DNA from: Muricoccus roseus
Lineage (GTDB): Bacteria > Pseudomonadota > Alphaproteobacteria > Acetobacterales > Acetobacteraceae
Assembly: GCF_900141905.1 (NCBI RefSeq)
Contig: NZ_FQZF01000004.1
Span: 206,871-270,870, forward strand
Reading direction: 5' to 3'
Length of the DNA: 64,000 nucleotides
Below, piece by piece: positions 1 through 8,700 of this stretch; the stretch's first letter is position 1; the number at the start of each line of letters is the position of its first letter. The position numbers and the translations under genes were made by a program. The notes beneath the pieces were generated by a model, which was not told where the DNA came from, made no database searches, and saw only the letters and a list, made by a program, of their open reading frames with translations.

Positions 1-216
1 ACGCGCTTCTTCGTGGCCTCCTTCTCCTCGGACTGGCTCTTTCCCACGGCGGAAAGCCGGGCGGTCACCCGCGCGCTGAACCGGGCGGCGGCCCGCGTCT
101 CCTTCGTGGAGCTGAATTCCGACAAGGGCCACGACGCTTTCCTGCTGGACGAGCCTGAATTCCATGCGGCGCTGGGCGGCTTCCTGCGCGGCGCGGCCGA
201 TGCGGTGGGGGTCTGA
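1..216 (+). CDS. metX: Homoserine O-acetyltransferase, C-terminal end (partial)
   Basis: Open at the left edge, so only the last 71 residues are visible. The fragment [18 protein letters not shown] followed by the [12 protein letters not shown] segment is typical of the C-terminus of MetX alpha/beta-hydrolase-fold acyltransferases, and the His of GHDAFL is the expected catalytic histidine. MetX acetylates (or succinylates) L-homoserine in the cytoplasm, the first committed step of methionine synthesis. metW starts 2 nt after the stop, the classic metX-metW pair of alphaproteobacteria, which supports the call. Confidence 0.9.
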   Translation, partial: TRFFVASFSSDWLFPTAESRAVTRALNRAAARVSFVELNSDKGHDAFLLDEPEFHAALGGFLRGAADAVGV

Positions 217-218
217 CC

Positions 219-866
219 ATGGGCATCCGGCCGAAGGAGACGATCCGCTACGTCGCGAAGAACATGCGCCTGGACCTGCGGCTGATCGCGGAGATGATCC
301 CGCAAGGCGCCAAGGTCCTGGACATCGGCTGCGGGGACGGCGCGCTGATCGAGCATCTGACCCGCGAGAAGCACGCCGATGCGCGCGGCATCGAGATCGA
401 CATGGCCGAAGCCACGCGGGCGGTGGCCGCGGGCCTGGCCGTGATCCATGGCGATGCGGATGCGGACCTCGCGCACTATCCTGACGGTGCCTTCGACTAT
501 GTCGTGCTCTCCCGCACGCTTCAGGCGGTGGAGCGGCCGCGGGAGGTGCTGCGGCAGATGCTGCGCATCGGCACCCATGCCATCGTGTCCTTCCCGAATT
601 TCGGGCACTGGCAGATGCGCTGGCGACTCCTCTCCACCGGCCGGATGCCGGACACGGACACCTGGAACCGGCCCTGGTACGAGACGCCGAACATCCACCC
701 CTGCACCATCCTGGACTTCGTGGCCCTGTGCGAGCAGGACGGCTACGCGGTGGATGGCTGGCTGGCGGTGGATGAGCGCGGGCTGCGCGCCCCCTGGCGC
801 AGGAGCCTGCGCCTGGCGAATTTGTTCGGCGAGCAGGCGCTTTTCCTCCTGCGCCGGAAGGGCTGA
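219..866 (+). CDS. metW: MetW, methionine biosynthesis methyltransferase-fold protein
   Basis: 215 aa, the usual MetW length. A SAM-binding class I methyltransferase motif, DIGCGDG, lies at residues 35-41, followed by the MetW-type stretch YVVLSRTLQAVERPREVL. The C-terminal half (FPNFGHWQMRWRLLSTGRMP, NRPWYETPNIH) matches the family. MetW is required with MetX for efficient homoserine acylation in many proteobacteria; the two are probably co-translated because only 2 nt separate them. A short hairpin follows at 881-899. Confidence 0.93.
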   Translation: MGIRPKETIRYVAKNMRLDLRLIAEMIPQGAKVLDIGCGDGALIEHLTREKHADARGIEIDMAEATRAVAAGLAVIHGDADADLAHYPDGAFDYVVLSRTLQAVERPREVLRQMLRIGTHAIVSFPNFGHWQMRWRLLSTGRMPDTDTWNRPWYETPNIHPCTILDFVALCEQDGYAVDGWLAVDERGLRAPWRRSLRLANLFGEQALFLLRRKG

Positions 867-880
867 CCGGCCCCCCCGGG

Positions 881-899
881 TAAAGGCTGGTCGCCTTTA
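881..899 (+). terminator. Putative terminator after metXW
   Basis: A 7-bp stem (TAAAGGC pairing with GCCTTTA) with a 5-nt loop starts 15 nt after the metW stop. The T-tract is only three bases and belongs to the stem, so this is a weak intrinsic terminator at best; its position at the end of the operon is the main support. Confidence 0.4.
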
Positions 900-906
900 A
901 AATCAG

Positions 907-1371
907 GTGTCTGGACCCCATATCGGGCCTATGCGCCAGATCCCCGCGGGGCTCCGCGCCAACGCGTCCCCGCCCCTTCCCCGAACCATTCGCCGCCGTG
1001 CCGCCCGCCTTGCTGAGGCGGTGCGGGAGAGGCGCGCGCTCGAGCTGCTCTATGGCGGCGCCTGGCGCGTCGTGCACCCGCACGCCATCGGCCAGATGGG
1101 CACGGGCCGGCTGGGCCTCCTGACCTGGCAGACCGCTGGCCTTGCTCGCGGTCCCGGTGACCCGGGGGAGGGGTGGCGCATGTTCGACGTGGCCCGGATC
1201 GAGGGCACGCGGGCCCTGCGGGCGCATTTCGCCCCCCGCCCCCGCGGCGGCCCGGCCTGGACGGCCGGGATCGACACGCCCATGGCCGAGGTGCTGCCGC
1301 GGGCGGAGGCCCTGGCGGAACTGGCGGCGCCCGCAGCAGGCACCGCCCTTCCGGCCGTGGCGTCAGCCTGA
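907..1371 (+). CDS. Hypothetical protein, WYL-like
   Basis: 154 aa with a GTG start at 907; an ATG at 931 is an alternative. The middle (RERRALELLYGGAWRVVHPH, then GWRMFDVARIEG) resembles the beta-rich core of WYL domains, which bind ligands or nucleic acid in regulators, but no HTH is attached and the protein is short. The C-terminal 40 residues are Ala/Pro-rich. Its end overlaps the stop of the convergent sigma-factor gene by 9 nt. The coding frame is credible from composition; the function is only suggested. Confidence 0.6.
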   Translation: MSGPHIGPMRQIPAGLRANASPPLPRTIRRRAARLAEAVRERRALELLYGGAWRVVHPHAIGQMGTGRLGLLTWQTAGLARGPGDPGEGWRMFDVARIEGTRALRAHFAPRPRGGPAWTAGIDTPMAEVLPRAEALAELAAPAAGTALPAVASA

Positions 1372-2265
1372 GAGGCGAGCCCGCACCGAGCCCAGCTTCT
1401 CCGGGTTCCGCATGATGTAGATCGCCACGATCTGTCCGTCCCGGATGTCCAGCGCCGTGGTCTGCGGCAGGCCGTCCGCCTCCAGCGTGACATAGCCGGG
1501 CAGGCTGTTGATGCGGCCGAGATGAAGCAGGGGCGGCGGTTCCGGCCGCTTGCGGGCGAGGCCGGCGAAGAACCGCCCGACCTTCTCGGCGCCCTGTATG
1601 AGGTTGCGGGCGGCATTGCGGATCCCGCCGCCATCGGTGTGCAGCACCACATCCCCGGCCAGCAGCGCCCGGAGGGACGCCTCGTCCCCGTCGCGGGAAG
1701 CCGCGAAGAAGGCCTGGGCGATGCGCCGCGCCTCCTCCTCGGCCACGGCTTGGCGCGGCCTAGCCTCTCCCAGATGCTCGCGGGCGCGGGTCGCGAGCTT
1801 GCGGCAGGCCGCCTCGGTGCGGCCGAGCAGGCCGGCGATCTCGGCGAAGGGGGTCTCGAACAGGTCGTGCAGGATGAAGACGGCGCGTTCGGCCGGGGAG
1901 AGGCGCTGGAGCGTGAGCAGGAAGGCCACCGAGATGTCCTGCGCGCGCTCATGCGCCGCCTGCTGGGGCGGCTCCTCGCTGTCCAGCAAGGGCTCGGGTA
2001 ACCAGGGGCCGACATAGCTCTCCCGCCGGTGCCGGGCGGATTTGAGGTGGTCCAGGCTCAGCCGCGCGGTGGTCTTGAGCAGCCAGGCGCGGGGAAGCTG
2101 GATCACGCTGCGGTCCGCGGCGTTCCAGCGCAGGAAGGCCTCCTGGGCGATATCCTCCGCCGTCGCCAGCGAACCGGTCATGCGATAGGCGAGCCCGATC
2201 AACTCGCCCCGGAGCGGCGCGAAGCCATGCGTCGGGTCGGAACCGGGATCGGGCTCGCCGGCCAT
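1363..2265 (-). CDS. ECF41-type sigma factor with SnoaL-like C-terminal domain
   Basis: 300 aa. Sigma region 2 (GLAYRMTGSLATAEDIAQEA, residues 25-44) and region 4 (LSPAERAVFILHDLFETPFA) are followed by a SnoaL_2-like domain from about residue 180. Three ECF41 signatures are visible: WLPEP after region 2, DGGGI (family DGGGK) and NPEKL (family NPDKL) near the C-terminus. In ECF41 factors the fused C-terminal domain controls activity instead of an anti-sigma factor. The gene follows the carboxymuconolactone-decarboxylase gene by 2 nt, the hallmark ECF41 arrangement, and probably shares its promoter at 2763-2789. Confidence 0.93.
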   Translation of the reverse strand: MAGEPDPGSDPTHGFAPLRGELIGLAYRMTGSLATAEDIAQEAFLRWNAADRSVIQLPRAWLLKTTARLSLDHLKSARHRRESYVGPWLPEPLLDSEEPPQQAAHERAQDISVAFLLTLQRLSPAERAVFILHDLFETPFAEIAGLLGRTEAACRKLATRAREHLGEARPRQAVAEEEARRIAQAFFAASRDGDEASLRALLAGDVVLHTDGGGIRNAARNLIQGAEKVGRFFAGLARKRPEPPPLLHLGRINSLPGYVTLEADGLPQTTALDIRDGQIVAIYIMRNPEKLGSVRARLSG

Positions 2266-2267
2266 GG

Positions 2268-2729
2268 TCAGGCGGCCGCGGCGGCAGGAAGCTGGCCGGG
2301 CACGCTGCGGAAGCCGATGCTGAGGCGGTTCCAGGCGTTGATCGTGCCGATCAGCACCGTGAGGTGCACGATCTCCTGGTCGCTGAAATGGAGGCGGAGC
2401 CCGTCATAATCCTCGTCCGGGGCATGGGTCTCGGAGACCAGGGTCAGCGATTCGGTCCAGGCCAGGGCGGCGCGCTCCCGGTCCGTGAAGTGCGGGGCCT
2501 CGCGCCAGGCATCCAGCAGCAGCAGGCGGACCGGGTCCTCGCCGGCCTTGATCGCGTCGCGCGCATGCATGTCGATGCAGAAGGCGCAGCCGTTGATCTG
2601 CGAGGCGCGGGTCTTCACCAGCTCGATCAGGCTGTGTTCCAGGCCGCTGGAGGTTACGGCCTTCTCCAGCGCCACCATGGCCTGCAGGAGCTTGGGGGCG
2701 GCGGCGAAGTAGTTCAGGCGGGGGTTCAT
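2268..2729 (-). CDS. Carboxymuconolactone decarboxylase / AhpD-family protein (ECF41 partner)
   Basis: 153 aa. The family core is present: CAFCIDMHARDAIKAGE holds the CxxC and nearby His used in AhpD-like peroxidase or decarboxylase chemistry, followed by ALAWTESLTLV. ATG at 2729 is chosen because GAGAGGA sits 8 nt upstream; an ATG three codons earlier would abut that ribosome-binding site. CMD proteins are among the standard targets of ECF41 sigma factors, so this is probably the main regulated product, perhaps acting on a peroxide or an aromatic/quinone compound. The substrate is unknown. Confidence 0.9.
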   Translation of the reverse strand: MNPRLNYFAAAPKLLQAMVALEKAVTSSGLEHSLIELVKTRASQINGCAFCIDMHARDAIKAGEDPVRLLLLDAWREAPHFTDRERAALAWTESLTLVSETHAPDEDYDGLRLHFSDQEIVHLTVLIGTINAWNRLSIGFRSVPGQLPAAAAA

Positions 2730-2762
2730 GGGGAACATCCTCTCAGGGGTTGCTGCCCATAG

Positions 2763-2789
2763 GACGAGGCGGCGGAGGCGGATGTGACG
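2763..2789 (-). promoter_or_regulatory. Candidate ECF41-dependent promoter
   Basis: On the minus strand the sequence reads CGTCACA, 16 nt, CGTC. The published ECF41 consensus as I recall it is TGTCACA-N16-CGTC, so there is one mismatch and the spacing is exact. It ends 33 nt before the CMD start codon. It implies that the CMD-sigma operon is autoregulated. Motif and spacing are seen directly; activity is inferred. Confidence 0.75.
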
Positions 2790-2906
2790 GGGCGGCTGCG
2801 CTTTTTTCGCCCCGCGCTGTGGCCAGGACGACGCTGACACCGGCCCCGGCCCCGCGCTAGCCTGCGGCCAAGGGCCTCGGGGGAGGTCCGAAGGGGATTT
2901 CAGGAC

Positions 2907-3434
2907 GTGGCGGGGTTCATCCTGCGCTTGGGGCTGCTCGCTTTGCTGGGCGGCCTGCTTTCCGCCTGCGGCTCCACCCGCGGGCCGATCGCGGCTGGCC
3001 ATGGCTATGAGGCGAGCGACGGCTACCAGTCCTGCGTGCCCTATGCCCGGGCGCGTTCGGGCATCGATCTGCGCGGGGATGGCTGGCAGTGGTGGGACGC
3101 GGCGCTGGGCCGGTACGACCGCAGCCAGCAACCCCGGCCCGGGGCGGTGCTGGTGCTCCAACGCACCTCCCGTCTGCGGGACGGGCATGTGGCGGTCGTC
3201 TCCCGCGTCGAGGGGCCGCGCCAGATCCGGGTGGACCATGCCAACTGGGCCTCGGGCGGGCTGAAGGGCCGGGTGGCGCGGGATCAGCTGGTGGTGGATG
3301 TCTCGGCCCGGAACGACTGGTCCGCCGTCCGCGTCTGGTATCCGCCGGCGGGGGTGGTGGGGAACACCGTCTTCCCGGCCCATGGCTTCATCCATCCGAA
3401 CCGCCGCTGGGCCTCGGCGGCCCTGGCGGACTGA
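2907..3434 (+). CDS. CHAP-domain putative lipoprotein (peptidoglycan amidase-like)
   Basis: 175 aa with a GTG start at 2907. The N-terminus has a hydrophobic segment ending in the lipobox-like LLSAC (Cys near residue 21), so it is likely exported and lipid-anchored. The body fits a CHAP fold: the cysteine in SCVPYARARSGIDLRGDGWQ, then PGAVLVLQ, then the histidine in GHVAVVSRV and the DHANW segment. CHAP enzymes cleave peptidoglycan amide bonds. It stands alone between divergent and downstream units, so its cellular role is not indicated by neighbours. Confidence 0.8.
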   Translation: MAGFILRLGLLALLGGLLSACGSTRGPIAAGHGYEASDGYQSCVPYARARSGIDLRGDGWQWWDAALGRYDRSQQPRPGAVLVLQRTSRLRDGHVAVVSRVEGPRQIRVDHANWASGGLKGRVARDQLVVDVSARNDWSAVRVWYPPAGVVGNTVFPAHGFIHPNRRWASAALAD

Positions 3435-3636
3435 ACCCGGGCCGGATGACGGAACGGTCATCTCCCCATTGCGTCCGGGCCCCGCATGGCCCATGTCCCC
3501 TTACGGAATTCCACGGGGATGGCGTGGGCCGGTTTACCCCCGGAAGGCGCCGCCCTAGTCTCAACCGCGGAACGTGGCGAAGGCCTCCCGGAAAGGGACC
3601 GGTCCGCCAAACCACGCAAGGATATCGGGGCGTCAC

Positions 3637-3900
3637 ATGGGTTCGTTCAGCATCTGGCACTGGCTCGTCGTGCTGCTGGTCGTGCTGCTGCTCTTCGGCA
3701 GCGGCAAGATCAGCGGTCTGATGGGCGACCTCGCCACGGGCATCAAGTCCTTCAAGAAGAACATCAAGGAAGACGAGCCGGACGCCTCCATGGCGGACAG
3801 CACGGCGCATCCGCCGGCCGGCAACCTGCCCCCGCCGAGTGTGCAGGCTTCGTCCGACCCGAACCGCACCGTGGTGCGCCAGCCCCCCGGGCCGGTCTGA
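3637..3900 (+). CDS. tatA: Sec-independent translocase subunit TatA
   Basis: 87 aa. The N-terminus [20 protein letters not shown] is one short membrane helix, followed by [20 protein letters not shown], the conserved FG hinge and amphipathic helix of TatA, then an acidic/proline-rich tail. TatA forms the pore-like part of the twin-arginine translocase. No tatB or tatC is adjacent, so the gene is probably expressed alone. ATG 3637 is chosen over an upstream in-frame GTG because it places the membrane helix at the N-terminus as in the family. Confidence 0.92.
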   Translation: MGSFSIWHWLVVLLVVLLLFGSGKISGLMGDLATGIKSFKKNIKEDEPDASMADSTAHPPAGNLPPPSVQASSDPNRTVVRQPPGPV

Positions 3901-3922
3901 ACCCAGCCCTTGCGGTCTGACG

Positions 3923-3952
3923 GCGCGCCGGCTCTGCGAGGGGCCGGCGCGC
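3923..3952 (+). terminator. Putative terminator hairpin after tatA
   Basis: A 10-bp GC-only stem (GCGCGCCGGC with GCCGGCGCGC) and 10-nt loop begin 22 nt after the tatA stop, followed by TGCGTTTG. The T-run is short; strength is uncertain. Confidence 0.5.
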
Positions 3953-3979
3953 TGCGTTTGAGGAACAGGTTACATTTCC

Positions 3980-4624
3980 ATGGCCGATCCCATCCCCGAG
4001 GCCGCGATCCGCGCGATCGTCGAGGCCGGGCGCCGCATGGCCGAGCGCAACTGGGTGCCCGCCACCGCCGGGAACATCTCCGTCCGGCTACCCGGCGGCC
4101 GGATCGCCATCACCCGCTCGGGCTTCCACAAGGCGCATCTGGATTCCGGGGCCGTGATGGCGGTGGGGCTGGATGGCCGGCCGGAAAACCCGGCGCTCCG
4201 CCCCTCGGCCGAGACCGGGCTGCATTGCGGCGCCTACCGTGCCTTCCCGGAGGTGGGGGCGGTGGTGCATGGCCATTCCATCGCCAACACCGTCCTCTCC
4301 CGCCGCGCCGGGGAATCGATCGGGCTGGCGGGGTATGAGCTGCTGAAGGCCTTCCCGGGCCTGCCGACCCATGACGCCGCCATCGAGCTGCCGGTGCTGG
4401 ACAACGACCAGGACATCGCCCGCCTGCAGGCCGCGGTGGAGGCCCGTTGGGCCCGCATGGCCGCCCCGATCCTTCCCGGGTATTTGATCCGCGGCCACGG
4501 CGTCTATGTATGGGGCCCCGACATGGACGCCGCGCTGGCGCGCCTGGAGGGGCTGGAATTCATGCTGGCCTGCGAGATGGCCAACCTGTCCATCAATCCC
4601 CTGCCGGGAGGTTCCGCGCCATGA
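3980..4624 (+). CDS. mtnB: Methylthioribulose-1-phosphate dehydratase
   Basis: 214 aa, a class II aldolase/adducin-fold enzyme. N-terminal NWVPATAGNISVRLPGG and the zinc-binding HGHSIANTVLS (about residues 95-105) match MtnB, as does the C-terminal RGHGVYVWG His motif. It dehydrates 5-methylthioribulose-1-phosphate in the methionine salvage pathway. Its stop overlaps the mtnD start (ATGA), so translation is coupled; mtnC follows in the same way. Neither mtnA nor an MTA phosphorylase is nearby. Confidence 0.93.
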   Translation: MADPIPEAAIRAIVEAGRRMAERNWVPATAGNISVRLPGGRIAITRSGFHKAHLDSGAVMAVGLDGRPENPALRPSAETGLHCGAYRAFPEVGAVVHGHSIANTVLSRRAGESIGLAGYELLKAFPGLPTHDAAIELPVLDNDQDIARLQAAVEARWARMAAPILPGYLIRGHGVYVWGPDMDAALARLEGLEFMLACEMANLSINPLPGGSAP

Positions 4625-5160
4625 GCCGCCTCGTCGTCCACGACGCCACCACCGATGCCGTGCTGCAGGACACGCAGGACGCGGCCGAGATCGCGAAGAC
4701 GCTGGCCGGGATCGGCGTGCGCTTCGAGCGGTGGGAGGTGGCCGACCTGCCCGACGGCGCCGATGCCGAGACGGTGCTGGCCGCCTACAAGCCCCGCCTG
4801 GACGCCTTCATGGGGGAGACCGGCGCCGGCACGGCCGATGTGATCCGCCTGACCGCCGACCACCCCCAGGCCGATGCGCTCCGCACCAAGTTCCTGGCCG
4901 AGCACCTGCACACCGAGGACGAGGTCCGCTTCTTCCATGAGGGCGCGGGCAACTTCATCCTGAATGTCGGCGGCAAGGTCTATGACGCCCATTGCACCCG
5001 GGGCGACCTGATCTCCGTGCCGGCCAACACGCATCACTGGTTCGACGCGGGCGCGAAGCCGCATGTGACCGCGCTGCGCATCTTCACCGATACGACGGGC
5101 TGGACGCCGCATTACACGGGCACCGACATGTCGGAGCGCTTCCCGGCCACCACGGCGTGA
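4621..5160 (+). CDS. mtnD: Acireductone dioxygenase
   Basis: 179 aa cupin. The metal site is visible as HLHTEDEVRFF (HxHx4E) with the fourth ligand in NTHHWF. ARD converts acireductone to the ketoacid precursor of methionine (Fe form) or to a carbon-monoxide-releasing off-pathway product (Ni form). The start at 4621 overlaps the mtnB stop by 4 nt and the stop overlaps the mtnC GTG start, so the three salvage genes form one coupled operon. Confidence 0.94.
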   Translation: MSRLVVHDATTDAVLQDTQDAAEIAKTLAGIGVRFERWEVADLPDGADAETVLAAYKPRLDAFMGETGAGTADVIRLTADHPQADALRTKFLAEHLHTEDEVRFFHEGAGNFILNVGGKVYDAHCTRGDLISVPANTHHWFDAGAKPHVTALRIFTDTTGWTPHYTGTDMSERFPATTA

Positions 5161-5870
5161 CCACCCCGCCCAAGGCCGTCATCTGCGACATCGAGGGCAC
5201 GACCAGCGCCATCGCCTTCGTGAAGGAGATCCTGTTCCCCTTCGCGGAGCGGGCGCTGGACGGCTTCCTGCGCGCGCATGGCGCGGAACCCGCGGTGGTG
5301 GCCATCCTCGATCAGGTGCGGGCCCTCGCCCCCGGCCAGGACCCGGCCGAGGCGCTGCGCGGCTGGATGGCGCGGGACGAGAAGGTGACGCCGCTGAAGG
5401 CGCTGCAGGGGATGATCTGGCGCGAGGGCTTCGAATCCGGGGCCATCCGCGGGCATCTCTGGCCGGATGTGGCGCCCTGCCTGCGTGCCTGGGCGGGCGC
5501 CGGGGTGACGCTGCGGATCTACTCCTCCGGTTCGGTCGAGGCGCAGAAGCTGCTCTTCGGCTATTCCGAGGCCGGGGACCTGACGCCGCTCCTCTCGGGT
5601 TTCGACGACACCCGCACCGGGCCGAAGCGCGAGGCCGCTTCCTACGCGGCCATCGCCCGGGCGACGGGGCTGCCGCCGAGGGAGATCCTGTTCCTCTCCG
5701 ACGTGGCGGAGGAGCTGGACGCCGCGGGCGCGGCGGGCATGCAGGTCTGCCAGCTGGTCCGGAAGGCGGACGGCACGGTGGAGAGCGGCCGCCACCCGGC
5801 CTGCGCCACCTTCCCCGAGGTGGCGGCCCGCTTCGGCCTGCCCGCCCCGGATGAGCCGCGCCCCGCCTAA
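5157..5870 (+). CDS. mtnC: Acireductone synthase (enolase-phosphatase)
   Basis: 237 aa HAD-superfamily enzyme. The nucleophile motif is CDIEGTTSAIAFVKEILFPF near the N-terminus; YSSGSVEAQKLLFGYS and LFLSDVAEELDAA are the later HAD motifs. It enolizes and dephosphorylates diketo-methylthiopentyl phosphate to acireductone, the MtnD substrate. A GTG start at 5157 overlapping the mtnD stop (GTGA) gives the family length; an in-frame upstream ATG would lie inside mtnD. Confidence 0.92.
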   Translation: MTTPPKAVICDIEGTTSAIAFVKEILFPFAERALDGFLRAHGAEPAVVAILDQVRALAPGQDPAEALRGWMARDEKVTPLKALQGMIWREGFESGAIRGHLWPDVAPCLRAWAGAGVTLRIYSSGSVEAQKLLFGYSEAGDLTPLLSGFDDTRTGPKREAASYAAIARATGLPPREILFLSDVAEELDAAGAAGMQVCQLVRKADGTVESGRHPACATFPEVAARFGLPAPDEPRPA

Positions 5871-6022
5871 GGCGGGGCTGAGCACCCTGTCACCGTCCCG
5901 CGCTGGCGAGGCGCCGCGCGCGGGGCTAGGAGCGTGGGGCGCGCCCGGGCCGAATCGGCCGGGCTGCGCGGACCGCGCGCCGTTGGACTGACCCCTCGCC
6001 CGGATCCCGGGAGGCACTGCCG

Positions 6023-7012
6023 ATGATGACCACCTATTCCCTCCGCGGCAGCGCCTGCGCCGTTCACGGGGGGCTCGACGACGCCGAATCCATCGCCGCC
6101 GCCACCTGGATCGACCTGCTGAACCCGACGCCGGAGGAGGAGCGCGCGGTTCAGGAGGCGCTGCAGATCGAGGTGCCGACGCGCGAGGAGATGCAGGAGA
6201 TCGAAAGCTCCTCGCGGCTCTACAAGGAAGGGGAGGTGCTCTTCCTCACCGCCTCCTTCCTCTATGGCGCGGAGGAGGGGGAGTTCGGCTCCACCCCCAT
6301 CACCTTCGTGCTGGCGCCGAACGCGCTGGTGACGGTGCGCTACGCCACGCCGAAGGCCTTCTCGATCTTCGCCGTGCGGGCCCAGCGCCAGGCGCTGCCC
6401 ATCCTGAAGACGCCGGATGGGGTGATGCTGCACCTCTTCGAGCAGATCGTGGACCGGCTGGCCGACATCCTGGAGCGCACGGCCTCCGAGATGGACCGGG
6501 CGAGCCAGACCACCTTCCGCAACGCCCGCAACATGCAGGTGAAGGCGAACAAGCGCGACGTGGACCTGCGCCAGGCGCTGCTGACGCTCGGCCAGGTGGG
6601 CGACGTGACGACGCGGGCGAGCGACACGCTGCTCGGCCTGACGCGCATCCTCACCTTCGTCGGCGCCGAGAAGGCGAATGCCGTGCGCAAGGAGAACCAG
6701 CAGATGATCAAGACGCTGGTGCGCGACGTACGGTCCCTCGTCGAATACGCCAACACCATGAACAACAAGGCCCAGTTCCTGCTGGATGCCGTGCTGGGCA
6801 TCATCAGCATGGACCAGAACGGCATCATCAAGACCTTCACCGTGGCCTCGGTGGCGCTGATGCCGCCCACCCTGGTGGCCAGCATCTACGGCATGAACTT
6901 CGACCTCATGCCCGAGCTGAAATGGGCGCTGGGCTATCCCTGGGCGCTGATGCTGATGGTGGTCAGCGCGCTGCTGCCCATCGTCTACTTCAAGCGGAAG
7001 GGCTGGCTGTAG
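6023..7012 (+). CDS. corA: CorA-family magnesium/cobalt transporter
   Basis: 329 aa with two adjacent ATG codons at the start. A long charged cytoplasmic N-terminal domain is followed by two C-terminal membrane helices; the signature GMN lies at residues 290-292 in ASIYGMNFDLMPELKW. The C-terminal KRKGWL tail is family-typical. CorA is a pentameric inner-membrane divalent-cation channel. GGCTGGCT and its near complement straddle the stop codon and could end transcription. Confidence 0.92.
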   Translation: MMTTYSLRGSACAVHGGLDDAESIAAATWIDLLNPTPEEERAVQEALQIEVPTREEMQEIESSSRLYKEGEVLFLTASFLYGAEEGEFGSTPITFVLAPNALVTVRYATPKAFSIFAVRAQRQALPILKTPDGVMLHLFEQIVDRLADILERTASEMDRASQTTFRNARNMQVKANKRDVDLRQALLTLGQVGDVTTRASDTLLGLTRILTFVGAEKANAVRKENQQMIKTLVRDVRSLVEYANTMNNKAQFLLDAVLGIISMDQNGIIKTFTVASVALMPPTLVASIYGMNFDLMPELKWALGYPWALMLMVVSALLPIVYFKRKGWL

Positions 7013-7037
7013 GGCCAGCCGCTTCCGGGCGCGCGGT

Positions 7038-8015
7038 TCAGCTCGTCGGCGAGCCCGCCGCCGGCGCCTGCACCGCGGCCTGCACCTTCACCCGCTCCTC
7101 CGGAAGGGGGATGAACTCCTTCTCATCCCCCGGCACCCGGGCGAAGCGGCCCTCGCGCCAATCCGCCTTCGCCTGCTCGATCCGTTCGCAGGAGGAGGAG
7201 ACGAAGTTCCAGAAGAGGTAGCGCGGCCCGTCCATCGCGGCGCCCCCCAGCATCAGCAGCCGCGCGCCCTGTGGCCCCGCGCGCAGCGCCAACCCGTCGC
7301 CGGCGCGGAAGACGAGCATGCGCCCGGCCTCGAAGCGGTCCCCGGCCACGGTCACCTCGCCCTGCACCACATAGGCGCCGCGCTCCTCATGGTGGTCGGG
7401 CAGGGGCAGGGAGGCGCCGGGCGCCAGAACGGCATCGGCGTAGAAGAGGTCCGATGGCGTGGCGACCGGCGAGCGCGCCCCCCAGCCATAACCCGCGATC
7501 AGGCGGAGCCTCGCGCCCGCATCCTCGATCACCGGCAGGGTGGCGGCGGGGTGATGCGCGAAATCCGGCGCGATCTCCTCCTGCGCACGTGGCAGGGCCA
7601 CCCAGGACTGGATGCCGAAAAGCTTGTGCGGGTGCTGCCGCACATCGGCGCCCGTCCGCTCGGAATGCGCGATGCCGCGCCCCGCCGTCATCCAGTTCAC
7701 GTCGCCGGGGCGGATCGGCTGGTCCGATCCGACGCTGTCCCGGTGCTGGATCTCGCCCTCGAAGAGATAGGTGACGGTGGAGAGGCCGATATGCGGATGC
7801 GGCCGCACATCGATGCCCTTGCCCGTCAGGAACTCGCCCGGGCCCATCTCGTCGAAGAAGACGAAGGGGCCGACCATGCGGCGCTCCTTCGCCGGCAAGG
7901 CGCGGCGCACCTCGAAGCCGCCGATGTCATGCGTGCGCGGCAGGATGACATGCTCGATGGCCTGTCCTGCGACGCATTCCGGCATCACGCCGGCAGGATC
8001 GGTCTCGACGCTCAT
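7038..8015 (-). CDS. Pirin-family protein
   Basis: 325 aa bicupin. The metal motif [20 protein letters not shown], then [12 protein letters not shown], are diagnostic of pirins; several bacterial pirins are quercetinases or redox sensors. ATG 8015 is chosen because it overlaps the stop of the upstream hydrolase gene (ATGA), so the two are co-translated. The following ring-cleaving dioxygenase and DoxX genes suggest a shared job in aromatic/quinone handling. The exact substrate cannot be read from sequence. Confidence 0.88.
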   Translation of the reverse strand: MSVETDPAGVMPECVAGQAIEHVILPRTHDIGGFEVRRALPAKERRMVGPFVFFDEMGPGEFLTGKGIDVRPHPHIGLSTVTYLFEGEIQHRDSVGSDQPIRPGDVNWMTAGRGIAHSERTGADVRQHPHKLFGIQSWVALPRAQEEIAPDFAHHPAATLPVIEDAGARLRLIAGYGWGARSPVATPSDLFYADAVLAPGASLPLPDHHEERGAYVVQGEVTVAGDRFEAGRMLVFRAGDGLALRAGPQGARLLMLGGAAMDGPRYLFWNFVSSSCERIEQAKADWREGRFARVPGDEKEFIPLPEERVKVQAAVQAPAAGSPTS

Positions 8016-8644
8016 GCCTTCGTCTCCTGGAATCCGGCCAGCCATTCGCGGGTGAGGGCGACATCCATCTGCGACAGCCCGTGGCCGAGCGGCAGCGGAT
8101 GATGCGCGACCGTGGCCCCCGCGTCACCCAGAATGGCCGCCAGCGCCGCGCTGTTGGCCGCCGGCACGATGGGATCGGCCGTGCCGGAGAGGAGCAGCAC
8201 CTTTGTGCCCTCCAGCCGCGCCGGCGGCGTTTCCCGGAAGGGCACCATGGCACGCAGCAGGGCCGCCCCGCGCAGCAGGCCGGGATGGCGCAGCAGCAGG
8301 CTCGCCGCGATGTTCGCGCCGTTGGAGAAGCCGAGCGCGACAGGGGCCGCGATCCCGTATTCGGCCTGGGCCTGGTGGATGAAGCCGGCCAGCTCATCCG
8401 TGCGCTGGCGCAGGTCCTCCTCGTCGAACACGCCTTCCGCCAGGCGGCGGAAGAAGCGCGGCATGCCGTTCTCCAGCACCGTCCCGCGCGGGGAGAGCAG
8501 GGCGGCGCCGGGCGCGACCATGCGGCCGAGCGGGATCAGGTCGTTTTCATCCGCCCCGGTGCCATGCAGCAGCAGGAGGGGAGGAAGGGTGGCGTCGGCC
8601 GCCGGCTCGAAACGGTGGATGAGGTCGGTCACGCGGGTGCTCAT
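8012..8644 (-). CDS. Alpha/beta hydrolase (phospholipase/carboxylesterase, MhqD/YpfH-like)
   Basis: 210 aa. [18 protein letters not shown] carries the oxyanion strand, GFSNGANIA the nucleophile elbow (GxSxG), SGTADPIVP the acid and GHGLSQMD the histidine of the triad. In Bacillus the relative MhqD sits with the ring-cleaving dioxygenase MhqE and is induced by hydroquinones. Here the same pair is present, with the dioxygenase gene ending 56 nt upstream, so a role in quinone or aromatic ester detoxification is likely. Confidence 0.85.
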   Translation of the reverse strand: MSTRVTDLIHRFEPAADATLPPLLLLHGTGADENDLIPLGRMVAPGAALLSPRGTVLENGMPRFFRRLAEGVFDEEDLRQRTDELAGFIHQAQAEYGIAAPVALGFSNGANIAASLLLRHPGLLRGAALLRAMVPFRETPPARLEGTKVLLLSGTADPIVPAANSAALAAILGDAGATVAHHPLPLGHGLSQMDVALTREWLAGFQETKA

Positions 8645-8700
8645 GGCATCATTGCTCCGGTGGCGGGCCGCGCCGCGATGGCGCGGCCCGCGCTGCGGGT

